Assembly: GCA_025024175.1 (NCBI GenBank)
Contig: QCXZ01000041.1
Coordinates: 16,549,786-16,613,785 of the forward strand
Direction: 5' to 3'
DNA length: 64,000 nucleotides
From: Rhyzopertha dominica
Taxonomy: Eukaryota; Arthropoda; Insecta; Coleoptera; Bostrichidae
In this document: positions 38,106-49,969 of the stretch, in pieces
Position numbering within the stretch: the first letter of the stretch is position 1
How the letters are laid out: every line of letters begins with the position of its first letter
Position numbers and translations under genes: made by a program
The notes under the pieces: model-generated
What the model saw: the letters and a program-made list of their open reading frames with translations, nothing else
Databases searched by the model: none
Told to the model about the DNA's origin: nothing

Positions 38106-41100
38106 CTGTTACACATTCATTCTTAGTAGGTTATTAGATAGTCACGAGAAAAGCAATATTTCAAAATATAAACAAATTTAGGGGAGACCAGGTCGTTTCC
38201 ACCCCCCGAAGAATTTAAAAATTCGTAGCTCCCGCACCAAGCTTTGTTACACTTTCATACTCAGTAGGTTATTAGGTAGTCATGAGAAAAGCAATATTTC
38301 AAAATATAAACAAATTCGTTAGGGGAGACCAGGTCGTTTCCACCCCCTAAAGAATNTAAAAATACGTAGCTCCCGTACCAAGCTTTGTTACACTTTCATA
38401 CTTAGTAGATTATTAGGTAGTCATGAGAAAAGCAATATTTCAAAATATAAACAAATTCGTTAGGGGAGACCAGGTCGTTTCCACCCCCTAAAGAATTTAA
38501 AAATTCGTAGCTCCCGTACCAAGCTTTGTTACACTTTCATACTCAGTAGGTTATTAAGTAGTCATGAGAAAAGCAATATTTCAAAATATAAACAAATTCG
38601 TTAGGGGAGACCAGGTCGTTTCCACCCCCTGAAAAATTTAATAATTCGTAGCTCCCGTCCCAAGCTTTGTTACACTTTCATACTCAGTAGGTTATTAGGT
38701 AGTAATGAGAAAAGCAATATTTCAAAATATAAACAAATTCGTTAGGGGAGACCAGGTCGTTTCCACCCCCTGAAGAATTTAAAAATTCGTAGCTCCCGTA
38801 CCAAGCTTTGTTACACTTTCATACTCAGTAGGTTATTAGGTAGTCATGAGAAAAGCAANATTTCAAAATATAAACAAATTCGTTAGGGGAGACCAGGTCG
38901 TTTCCACCCCCTGAAGAATTTAAAAATTCGTAGCTCCAGTCCCAAGCTTTGTTACACTTTCATACTCAGTAGGTTATTAGGTAGTAATGAGAAAAGTAAT
39001 ATTTCAAAATATAAACAAATTCGTTAGGGGAGACCAGGTCGTTTCCACCCCCTGAAGAATTTAAAAATTCGTAGCTCCCGTCCCAAGCTTTGTTACACTT
39101 TCATACTCAGTAGGTTATTAGGTAGTCATGAGAAAAGCAATATTTCAAAATATAAACAAATTCGTTAGGGGAGACCAGGTCGTTTCCACCCCCTGAAGAA
39201 TTTAAAAATTCGTAGCTCCCGTACCAAGCTTAGTTACACTTTCATACTCAGTAGGTTATTAGGTAGTCATGAGAAAAGCAATATTTCAAAATATAAACAA
39301 ATTCGTTAGGGGAGACCAGGTCGTTTCCACCCCCTAAAGAATTTAGAAATTCGTAGCTCCCGTCCCAAGCTTTGTTACACTTTCATACTCAGTAGGTTAT
39401 TAGGTAGTAATGAGAAAAGCAATATTTCAAAATATAAACAAATTCGTTAGGGGAGACCAGGTCGTTTCCACCCCCTGAAGAATTTAAAAATTCGTAGCTC
39501 CCGTCCCAAGCCTTGTTACACTTTCATACTCAGTAGGCTATTAGGTAGTCATGAGAAAAGCAATATTTCAAAATATAAACAAATTCGTTAGGGGAGACCA
39601 GGTCGTTTCCACCCCCTGAAGAATTTAAAAATTCGTAGCTCCGGTCCCAAGCTTTGTTACACTTTCATACCCAGCAGGTTATTAGGTAGTCATGAGAAAA
39701 GCAATATTTCAAAATATAAACAAATTCGTTAGGGGAGACCAGGTCGTTTCCACCCCCTGAAGAATTCAAAATTCGTAGCTCCCGTCCCAAGCTTTGTTAC
39801 ACTTTCATACTCAGTAGGTTATTAGGTAGTCATGAGAAAAGCAATATTTCAAAATATAAACAAATTCGTTAGGGGAGACCAGGTCGTTTCCACCCCCTGA
39901 AGAATTTAAAAATTCGTAGCTCCCGTACCAAGCTTTGTTACACTTTCATACTCAGTAGGTTATTAGGTAGTCATGAGAAAAGCAATATTTCAAAAAATAA
40001 ACAAATTCGTTAGGGGAGACCAGGTTTCCACCCCCTACAGAATTTAAAAATTCGTAGCTCCCGTCCCAAGCTTTGTTACACTTTCATACTCAGTAGGTTA
40101 TTAGGTAGTAATGAGAAAAGCAATATTTCAAAATATAAACAAATTCGTTAGGGGAGACCAGGTCGTTTCCACCCCCTACAGAATTTAAAAATTCGTAGCT
40201 CCCGTCCCAAGCTTTGTTACACTTTCATACTCAGTAGGTTATTAGGTAGTAATGAGAAAAGCAATATTTCAAAATATAAACAAATTCGTTAGGGGAGACC
40301 AGGTCGTTTCCACCCCCTGAAGGATTTAAAAATTCGTAGCTCCCGTACCAAGCTTTGTTACACTTTCATACTCAGTAGGTTATTAGTTAGTCATGAGAAA
40401 AGCAATATTTCAAAATATAAACAAATTCGTTAGGGGAGACCAGGTCGTTTCCACCCCCTGAAGAATTTAAAAATTCGTAGCTCCCGTACCAAGCTTTGTT
40501 ACACTTTCATACTCAGTAGGTTATTAGGTAGTCATGAGAAAAGCAATATTTCAAAATATAAACAAATTCGTTAGGGGAGACCAGGTCGTTTCCACCCCCT
40601 GAAGAATTTAAAAATTCGTAGCTCCGGTCCCAAGCTTTGTTACACTTTCATACCCAGCAGGTTATTAGGTAGTAATGAGAAAAGCAATATTTCTAAATAT
40701 AAACAAATTCGTTAGGGGAGACCAGGTCGTTTCCACCCCCTGAAGAATTTAAAAATTCGTAGCTCCCGTACCAAGCTTTGTTACACTTTCATACTCAGTA
40801 GGTTATTAGATAGTCATAAGAAAAGCAATATTTCAAAATATAAACAAATTCGTTAGGGGAGACCAGGTCGTTTCCACCCCCTGAAGAATTTAAAAATTCG
40901 TAGCTCCCGTACCAAGCTTTGTTACACTTTCATACTCAGTAGGTTATTAGGTAGTCATGAGAAAAGCAATATTTCAAAATATAAACAAATTCATTAGGGG
41001 AGACCAGGTCGTTTCCACCCCCTCAAGAATTTAAAAATTCGTAGCTCCCGTCCCAAGCTTTGTTACACTTTCATACTCAGTAGGTTATTAGGTAGTCATG

Positions 41101-41181
41101 AGAAAAGCAATATTTCAAAATATAAACAAATTCGTTGGGGGAGACCAGGTCGTTTCCACCCCCTGAAGAATTTAATTCGTA
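38106..41181 (+). repeat. 141-bp tandem array, left arm
   Basis: About 22 copies of a 141-bp unit. Landmarks: TTACACTTTCATACTCAGTA, TCATGAGAAAAGCAATATTT, TTAGGGGAGACCAGGTCGTT and CCCCCTGAAGAATTT. Spacing is exactly 141 between the copies at 38250, 38391 and 38532. Most units differ by a few substitutions; the outermost unit, next to the unique domain, is most diverged. A variant with CTCCGGTCCC plus ACCCAGCAGG appears at about 39640 and again at 40622, seven units apart. Confidence 0.95.
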
Positions 41182-43694
41182 CCGGAGCTACGAATTTTTA
41201 AATTCTTGAGGGGGTGGAAACGACCTGGTCTCCCCTAACGAATTTGTTTATATTTTGAAATATTGCTTTTCTCATGACTACCTAATAACCTACTGAGTAT
41301 GAAAGTGTAACAAAGCTTGGGACGGGAGCTACGAATTTTTAAATTCTTCAGGGGGTGGAAACGTCCTGGTCTCCCCTAACGAATTTGTTTATATTTTGAA
41401 ATATTGCTCTTCTCATGACTACCTAATAACCTACTGAGTNTGAAAGTGTAACAAAGCTTGGTACGGGAGCTACGAATTTTTAAATACTTTAGGGGGTGGA
41501 AACGACCTGGTCTCCCCTAACGAATCTGTTTATATTTTGAAATATTGCTTTTCTCATGACTACCNAATAACCTACTGNGTATGNAAGTGTAACAAAGCTT
41601 GGGACGGGAGCTACGAATTTTTAAATTTTTCAGGGGGTGGAAACGACCTGGTATCCCCTAACGAATTTGTTTATATTTTGAAATATTGCTTCTCTCATGA
41701 CTACCTAATAACCTACTGAGTATGAAAGTGTAACAAAGCTTGGTACGGGAGCTACGAATTTTTAAATTATTTAGGGGGTGGAAACGACCTGGTCTCCCCT
41801 AACGAATTTGTTTATATTTTGAAATATTGCTTTTTTCATGACTACCTAATAACCTACTGAGTATGAAAGTGTAACAAAGCTTGGTACGGGAGCTACGAAT
41901 TTTTAAATTCTTCAGGGGGTGGAAACGACCTGGTCTCCCTAACGAATTTGTTTATATTTTGAAATATTGCTTTTCTCATGACTACCTAATAACCTACTGA
42001 GTATGAAAGTGTAACAAAGCTTGGGACGGGAGCTACGAATTTTTAAATTCTTTAGGGGGTGGAAACGACCTGGTCTCCCCTAACGAATTTGTTTATATTT
42101 TGAAATATTGCTTTTTTCATGACTACCTAATAACCTACTGAGTATGAAAGTGTAACAAAGCTTGAGACGGGAGCTACGAATTTTTAAATTCTTCAGGGGG
42201 TGGAAACGACCTGGTCTCCCCTAACGAATTTGTTTATATTTTGAAATATTGCTTTTCTCATTACTACCTAATAACCTACTGAGTATGAAAGTGTAACAAA
42301 GCTTGGGACGGGAGCTACGAATTTTTAAATTATTTAGGGGGTGGAAACGACCTGGTCTCCCCTAACGAATTTGTTTATATTTTGAAATATTGCTTTTTTC
42401 ATGACTACCTAATAACCTACTGAGTATGAAAGTGTAACAAAGCTTGGTACGGGAGCTACGAATTTTTAAATTCTTCAGGGGGTGGAAACGACCTGGTCTC
42501 CCCTAACGAATTTGTTTATATTTTGAAATATTGCTTTTCTCATTACTACCTAATAACCTACTGAGTATGAAAGTGTAACAAAGCTTGGGACGGGAGCTAC
42601 GAATTTTTAAATTCTTTAGGGGGTGGAAACGACCTGGTCTCCCCTAACGAATTTGTTTATATTTTGAAATATTGCTTTTCTCATGACTACCTAATAACCT
42701 ACTGAGTATGAAAGTGTAACAAAGCTTGGGACGGGAGCTACGAATTTTTAAATTCTTTAGGGGGTGGAAACGACCTGGTCTCCCCTAACGAATTTGTTTA
42801 TATTTTGAAATATTGCTTTTCTCATGACTACCTAATAACCTACTGAGTATGAAAGTGTAACAAAGCTTGGTACGGGAGCTACGAATTTTTAAATACTTTA
42901 GGGGGTGGAAACGACCTGGTCTCCCCTAACGAATCTGTTTATATTTTGAAATATTGCTTTTCTCATGACTACCTAATAACCTACTGAGTATGAAAGTGTA
43001 ACAAAGCTTGGGACGGGAGCTACGAATTTTTAAATTTTTCAGGGGGTGGAAACGACCTGGTATCCCCTAACGAATTTGTTTATATTTTGAAATATTGCTT
43101 CTCTCATGACTACCTAATAACCTACTGAGTATGAAAGTGTAACAAAGCTTGGTACGGGAGCTACGAATTTTTAAATTATTTAGGGGGTGGAAACGACCTG
43201 GTCTCCCCTAACGAATTTGTTTATATTTTGAAATATTGCTTTTTTCATGACTACCTAATAACCTACTGAGTATGAAAGTGTAACAAAGCTTGGTACGGGA
43301 GCTACGAATTTTTAAATTCTTCAGGGGGTGGAAACGACCTGGTCTCCCCTAACGAATTTGTTTATATTTTGAAATATTGCTTTTCTCATGACTACCTAAT
43401 AACCTACTGAGTATGAAAGTGTAACAAAGCTTGGGACGGGAGCTACGAATTTTTAAATTCTTTAGGGGGTGGAAACGACCTGGTCTCCCCTAACGAATTT
43501 GTTTATATTTTGAAATATTGCTTTTCTCATGACTACCTAATAACCTACTGAGTATGAAAGTGTAACAAAGCTTGGTACGGGAGCTACGAATTTTTAAATT
43601 CTTCAGGGGGTGGAAACGACCTGGTCTCCCCTAAATTTGTTTATATTTTGAAATATTGCTTTTCTCGTGACTATCTAATAACCTACTAAGAATG
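41182..43694 (-). repeat. 141-bp tandem array, right arm (inverted)
   Basis: About 18 copies of the same unit in reverse orientation. A run of variant units recurs in the same order: TAAATACTTTAGG with CGAATCTG, then AATTTTTCAGG with GGTATCCCC and GCTTCTCTC, then AAATTATTTAGG with CTTTTTTCATG. It occurs at about 41480-41850 and 42890-43250. The shift is about 1409 bp, ten units, so a ten-unit block was duplicated. Several ambiguous bases are clustered at 41440-41585. Confidence 0.93.
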
Positions 43695-44133
43695 AATGTG
43701 TAACAAGGTTTGGTACGGTTGCCAAGATGTTTTTCGTTATTACGTACTAAATCTGGAGGTGTAACAGCTTGATCTTAAACTTACGTAGATATTGCTTTAA
43801 ATTTTTTCATCGCCGAATGCCAATATTTTATAAATTATACAATTTTAATTGTTGTAAATGTAGCTACATAATATAAACGTTGTAACGGCTCTTGATATCG
43901 GCGAAGACAGGGTAGTCATTTGTTTGATTGTTTTGGGTTGGGGTGTTTTTTCTTGGTTGTTTTTTATACGAGGCATAGAAATGTGACCATAACATGCTTA
44001 TACGCAGTACCTAATCAAAAATAGCTGTACCTGTCGCGTAACCCTACTGCTAGTCCCTTAAATGCAATATTTGTCTGGTCCACTGTAATATTTCGTTTTT
44101 CGTTTCTGAATTCGTTGCTGTCTTCAGCCACAT

Positions 44134-44142
44134 TCTGCGACT
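44134..44142 (+). repeat. 9-bp target-site duplication, right copy
   Basis: TCTGCGACT immediately follows the right terminus of the foldback element and is identical to 37657-37665. Confidence 0.9.
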
Positions 44143-44620
44143 AGCGGTCGAAAGCGGTATAATCAACATCAGTGAATACTTGACGTGTTCGGTGTAAATT
44201 GATCTGGAATTATTTTGAATTGAACCGTCCAAACATGAATGTTTAAATGTCCATTCCGAATTTCGAAGCTCTACGGAGGAAAAAGGAAAATTGCTGGTAA
44301 AATCTGGACACATTTTTAACATAGTGGGAAGCAAAGCTGGTGCTACTTGTAGGATTTCTGCTCCTCTTTCTTTACCGCCGTACGACATAATAAAGGGGTC
44401 GTCCAAATCTACTGAAATAACATGTATCAATGCAAAATACCGAATCTTTACGACTGTTTAGGTATTTATCTAACAGCACTGCTTCCATATAACATTTGTG
44501 CTGCATCAAAAAAAAATGTTGAGTTCTATTAAGTTTTAAAAAGGACGCGTCAAGGTCCCTAACCAGTGAAAAGCAAGATTGACTGGAGCTACCTGAAGTT
44601 TTAGTTAATCGAGTAATCAT
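44134..44620 (-). CDS. Unrecognised two-exon gene abutting the foldback element
   Basis: Exon 1 runs from an ATG at 44620 (MITRLTKTSGSSSQ) to 44452. A 40-bp GT-AG intron (44412-44451) follows, then exon 2 from 44411 to at least 44134. Splicing joins the exons in frame (..KYLNSLDLDDPFIMSYGGKE..). The product so far is about 148 residues, without a signal peptide or transmembrane segment. I do not recognise the family. The open frame continues into the end of the foldback element, so that tail is not original. Joining across the target site keeps the frame open for 12 codons to a stop at about 37622, or to a good donor (CAG|GTAATA) at about 37626. The insertion may therefore have hit an exon. 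The 40-bp intron is at the lower size limit, so the model is tentative. Confidence 0.4.
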
Positions 44621-44639
44621 TTATAAGTAGTTTTCTTCA

Positions 44640-47600
44640 CAGGGAAACAATTATTTTTTGTACAGTGTAACCAGATTTAGCGCTGTATCGAGTAATTATC
44701 AGAGATTTTGAAACAAAATTTGCGTCTTTTATACCAAATGAGCATAACGCAATTTTGAGTAGTTTTTGAATATGAAGTGTATGTTAGTTTAACACAGTTA
44801 GTAGCTAGTTATCTGAGAAAAATCACAAATATATATTTGCACCTTAAAAACTTTTACAGTGCACTTTTTGTTCAATAAACTGGTTTTTGTTTCAGGCGTG
44901 TGTGTCTGCCAAGGAGCCAAGATGCCTGCTTGCATAGTGCTTACGGTGCCTAATGGTTAGTGGTTATTTTTTAAAATAGCAAATCTGGTCGATCCTGTTT
45001 AACACTTTCGTGTGCGTGTGCATTGCTATTTTCAATTTTGGTTGAATCTTCTATAATATAGATTCGAACTTCTCTGTGTACCTCAGACAATAATATAACG
45101 GCGATTAATTTTTTCAAACAAAACGTTTAAAATAATTTATTAACAACTACTGCATATATGCCGATCAAAGATTGATTACAATAAAATAATCTGTTTTTGA
45201 CGTAAAATTACATTATAGAGATAGGATCTTAATCATTTCACCCTATTTCACCCAGAATTACTACATATATACGGTAAAGACTGTATAGCTGATGGCAATT
45301 CTGCCTTCGACCTCCAAGATGTAAACAATAAATATTATGGCTGTGTAATAATTTTTCTGCATTCATATGCATCTTATGGAAATACAGAAAATACAGTTTC
45401 TTTATTTTCGATATAGATTGATGTTCCCAATTTTAAGATGGTATGGCCGACTTCATTCCCATTTCATTAAGCGCCAACTTCAACATTAATTTTTTTTCTT
45501 GAAATGACGACAGCACTGTTATTCGTACATGTAGTTAGTGCCATAGAGCTGTCGAATATCACTGGTAGGTGGTGGCAATTTAAAAGAATATGATTTTCAC
45601 ATTTTTTGTCTCTTTTTTTGCCATCGTGTTCCGAGTGAAACACATATGATCAACACGGCATAGGTTAGATGCTCAATTTTTTTCACAAACTGCAAACAAA
45701 AAAAGTGTGGTAGCTTTATAGCTTCATAATTGTTATATTGCGATTCGTGTTTTTATTAAACGGTAATTTTATACTTATGACGATATTGGCATTTGCAGTA
45801 TTATTAGTCGAACTGAAAATAAAACCTAACGTATACCCACTAAACAGGACAATGTGTCACATTGTGCTTAACTTTTGCAAATATTATACACTTAAGGTCC
45901 CTAGGTCAAGATCTAGAGGGTCAGTTTCTCTTCTCTATTTTAAGCTAAAATCAACTCTGTATTTCAAATCTAAACCAATCACACACCTCAATTCAAGGTA
46001 TTGTCATGGTTACACGGTTAATTTTAGCTAACATCAACTTTAATAAAGAGAAGAGAAACCTGCCCAGAGGCTTTATATATTATCCACCACCATAGCACTT
46101 ATCACAATAATTGGCAAAAACAGGGACGCTACCGAATCCTTGGTGAAGATCTATTGATCTATTGCACTTATTGTGTGCAGTTAACACGTTGAAGAAAAAT
46201 GTTTATTAATGTTTTATACCTGACATAAATACACTATTTCCTTAGACATTATCCACAAGTTTCTAAATTGATCAAATATTGAAGGTGTTGTAACTACATA
46301 CTATACTTTACTGCAACCATATGAACAGTAAATGTTGATATTTTAACAGTGCACATGGATAACTCAGCAAGAGATGCGCAGAAAAAACTTTTGTGGTAGA
46401 ATTCTAAAGCAATCCTTATTATAATCGTGTAAATGCAGCTTTATATCCTCTCTAAATGGCATGGCGCGTTGAAGACAAAAATGTCTATGGTGTTGACGCG
46501 AGTGCATGTGCTGTCTAAACTGTGAAAAAAAATCCCAATTTTGTTATTGTTATTATATTATTTACATTTGTTGCATGTATCTAAGCTCGCAACTATGGGC
46601 ATTCAAAAGATGTGGTCTAGGTCAAGATGAATACGAATTTATTACGTCCATCTTGTTTGATGATTTCGGCAATTCCTAAAGAACTAATCAGCAACAATTA
46701 ATCTAAATATATTAATATTTGATCTGTTTAATAAGTATATTGCAACTTATGCGGCAAATTAGGCACTTATTTTCAAATCATTTTAATGCCATACTTCCAT
46801 AAAAATACAAGAACTACTACTGCCCTCTATCATTGGGTACTTAACTTTAAATTGCAGCTTGTTAATGAATTGTATAGGAAATTATATCAGAAGGATACCA
46901 TGGAGATATGGAAAAGACGTTATTCTTGTCACTTTATATTATTATACTACTTTTTATTGCGTAACATTAAATCAAGCATGTTAAAATAACATAATTGACG
47001 AGCAGAGCGTAAGGCAAACTGGGATTACAAATCAATACATCCAAGCACCCTACTATTTATAACTGCNCTCGAGCTTCAGATAAACACCACTTGATGGCGC
47101 TGTTGCTGCTAGTCTTTTATATTATAGCACCGGCGAACCATATTTTCAAAAATTATGCTTGTAATTGCAATTTTGTATTTATATAACAATCGACAGATAC
47201 ATAGTTATCATTATTGATAATAGGGTAAGAACGAACAAAATTTGTTTATACCCACGCGTATTACACGAAGTATGTAAAAAAATCAGGCAGTAAGGCGCAA
47301 CGTGCCGCAAAAAACAGAAAGCGTGGGTTATATTTGATGCCTCCAAAGTAGTCTTCCGCGAAGTTTATATATTCATGTTATGTATGCTAATTGCTAGGTT
47401 TAGCTGCAATTATTATTACAGGCATCACAAGAGTCATTGATGGATAGTTTTTTGTCTATACACACTGAAACGTATACGTTTATATCTACAGGGAGGTCCT
47501 ATTATGGTGCTTGTTTTGATATCTTAAAAAAATATTTCAAATAAAATTAAATAGCACCCAAGCAATGTAGGTGCAAAATAAAATGATACAATATATTATT

Positions 47601-48660
47601 TATACAGGCTGTTCAGTAGACTACATATGCCTTCAAATTAAACGTTTCGAATATATGTTAGCTTATTTCTGTTTATCATCTTTAGCCATGGGATGGAAAT
47701 ATTAAAAATCATCGTTCAAATTTTAATAACAAATTTGTAATGCTTTGTGCAATCGGATCACGGAATTGTAATACTTCCATCACTAAGTTAGGAACAATAA
47801 CTGGATCATCTAGTTTATCTGCGATATAGTTAACTTAAAATTTCATGTGTAATTAAAATTAAACACAAAGTCTTAAAGATAATGTTAGTGCAACTTATTG
47901 AATTTTCAATTAATAAAACAATACACCAAGCTACTTCTAAGAAAAAAATAATTATGAATTTATTGCAAGACAGGTACTTCCATTCTACCTACTGTCTTAT
48001 AGAGACAATTTAGGTAGGTCTACTCTTCTAACGTTTGTTTCTCGTAAAAATTAATGTTTGTTTAATCATTTTATACATTAGCTGTTTATTCTCATGCACA
48101 GTGGATACATTTTAGGTGGTGCTCCCAAAATTTACGCTCTACTCTCATATATCTTTAATTTGCTAGATAGTATTTTATATATTAATATAATTAAATAAAT
48201 TATACAAATAAAATATATAAGTGAAGTACCAAAAGGTTGCTATCTTAAGTTAGATACCTTTTTTTTAAATGTTCTTGCGTTTTTAAACACCAATTTCAGG
48301 CATACTAAAGAATCACATCACAAGTGCATATAAGTAGTTAAGATTTGTTTGCGAAGAAACATTTATTCGTTATAAATATATAAACATAGCAAATGTAAAA
48401 TATAAATCTTGTAACTCCTGTTGCACAGTCGAAGTTAATACTCTTTGGCTGTTAATTTACACCATTATTAACTAGCTTTATAACAATATAACCAGAAAAA
48501 AGAACAATATCCATAAATGGCATAAGTAATCCATACAAATAACTAAACACCCTTCACTTTACAAACAACCTAATAATAATAAACCAAATAATTTAATACT
48601 GATATACAACCATATTCGAGTAAACAATTGAGCAATTTACGACAACATTTTAAATGCTGC
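44640..48660. other. Non-coding, no gene recognised
   Basis: AT-rich intergenic sequence. At about 45918-46060 an imperfect inverted repeat (GTTTCTCTTCTCT and AGAGAAGAGAAAC, with an AGCTAAAAT pair) may be a small MITE. The open frames at 45738-46031 and 46786-46989 have no known similarity. ITPK1's 3' UTR presumably occupies the right end. Confidence 0.45.
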
Positions 48661-48683
48661 TTTGTTAATGTTAATGTTCTTCN

Positions 48684-49969
48684 TTAACTATCACCTGCAG
48701 CTTTCACTGCTTCAATTTTCTGTTTGATACATGGAAGCAAAGCTGCCAGAAAGTTAGGAAAACCATCGTAACCTGCAAATAACATTATTAGATCAATAAA
48801 AATAATAAACATAAAGATAATACCTGGGAAGGAATTGACATCAATAATTGCATATCTTCCTGTTGAATTTTCAATTAAGACATCTATGCCAATCAAGTCC
48901 ATTCCAAACGCATCTCTCAGATTGGATGCTATTTTTTCCAAAGTCTGGAGCTCAGGTTTAACTACTTCTCCTCCCAGTTCTTCAGGGTCTAGTACAATCA
49001 ACTCATTTTGTGAGTTCGTTTTTGATATATTGGCACTATTGAAGAAAATTGTATCTCTATCGCTGGCATGAAAGTTTTTTAACGAAGGTCTTTCACAAAC
49101 ATGAATTGTTTCACCCACTATAAATATTTTGTACAAAATTGCGTTGTGATTAATAAAACTCTGAGCTACACAAGGAGGATTACAGTCTTTAAGACATCTC
49201 TCATTGAAAATAATTGACATCTGATGTGCTTTGGTACCATGGCCTACTATTGGTTTACAAATGAAAGGAAAATGCACATTTGCATTTTTTAAGGTAGTTT
49301 TGATCATTTCTGGATCATTTGAAGTTATTTCACAGAAACTGGGAGTGAACACTTCAATGTTGTCAGTGTTCATCCTATGAATAATGCTGTAACAACGGTA
49401 TCGATCTAATAATTGCCTCACATTTGGCAGTGGATCCAACACTATTATCGAAGGATTCCTCGACAGGTACAACTCAATATCATTTATCACTCGTATGCTC
49501 TACAAAAATTTGCTCATGTAATTATAGTCTATTACATAGCCTAATTTATTTTCATGGATAGAATGTATGAATTGACTAAAATGAAGACAAACTCTATAAA
49601 GAAGCGTCATGAAATATGGTAAGAGGTATAGGGTAAAACCATAAACTGTACTTAAATGCACAATAATTAAATATTCGTATTACAAGAGGTAAGTTTGGAA
49701 ATTCACCTTTCTATCTCCCTGGTTTGCCAACACAATTATGTCAGTAAACTTGTGTATTAGGAGATGGAATGGTCCCTGAGAATGTAAGTCCTTCTCTAAA
49801 TCCAACTGTAACAACAAATGTTTTGTGTAAGTCACTTCAGCATCAAATATCTGCATACTTGGAATGTTTCATATCCATTCTCCGCACACATATTTTTAAA
49901 TTCTAGCCAGTTAAATTTTTGCAATTTCTTCTCAGACATCCAGCAAGCAATTCGAATACGTGAACTCAT
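48684..49969 (-). CDS. ITPK1: Inositol-tetrakisphosphate 1-kinase
   Basis: This ATP-grasp enzyme phosphorylates inositol polyphosphates (chiefly Ins(3,4,5,6)P4 at O1, and Ins(1,3,4)P3) in the cytosol, feeding InsP5/InsP6 synthesis. Four exons: 49969-49859, 49805-49707, 49499-48824 and 48772-48684. The introns are short (53, 207 and 51 bp), all GT-AG and all in frame. Together they encode 324 residues, close to the size of the animal enzyme's catalytic core, so the gene looks complete. Landmarks: RIACWMSEKKLQKFNW at the N-terminus, IVLDPLPNVRQLLDR, FPFICKPIVGHGTKAHQM, QSFINHNAILYKIFIVG, RPSLKNF, and FGMDLIGIDVLIE. IDVNSFPG|YDGFPNF, the metal/ATP-binding end, is split by the 51-bp intron, which happens to be open in frame. 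An N lies just after the stop. It is divergent from SMG9. Confidence 0.95.

Larger units (their letters stand above)
37666..44133. mobile_element. Foldback transposon with satellite-array arms
   Basis: This is a 6468-bp near-palindrome. Both termini read ATGTGGCTGAAGACAGCAAC inward, and a perfect 9-bp target duplication (TCTGCGACT) flanks the element. Each arm has about 440 bp of unique sequence at the outside (37666-38105; 43695-44133). Inside that are tandem 141-bp units, about 22 in the left arm and 18 in the right, in opposite orientation. The arms meet at about 41182 with almost no spacer. They differ in length by about 564 bp, four units. There is no transposase, so it is non-autonomous. 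Arms built of satellite-like repeats plus a 9-bp duplication are the hallmarks of Foldback (FB)-type elements. A MULE origin, also with 9-bp duplications, is the alternative. Confidence 0.92.

Noticed and set aside
41537..41719. 60-residue open frame in the satellite array
   Set aside because: It is read from the repeat unit and is interrupted by ambiguous bases; neighbouring units do not keep it open.
38106..43694. Possible CRISPR array, because of regular repeats
   Set aside because: The whole 141-bp unit repeats with no unique spacers, in two orientations, within a eukaryotic transposon.
44050..44133. C-terminal extension of the unknown gene (MWLKTATNSETKN..)
   Set aside because: It lies inside the terminal repeat of the foldback element, so it is transposon sequence read by chance.
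44885..44958. Possible small plus-strand exon (ATGCCTGCTTGCATAGTG)
   Set aside because: There is an acceptor-like TTTCAG and a donor-like GTTAGT, but the 12-residue product and lack of partner exons give no support.
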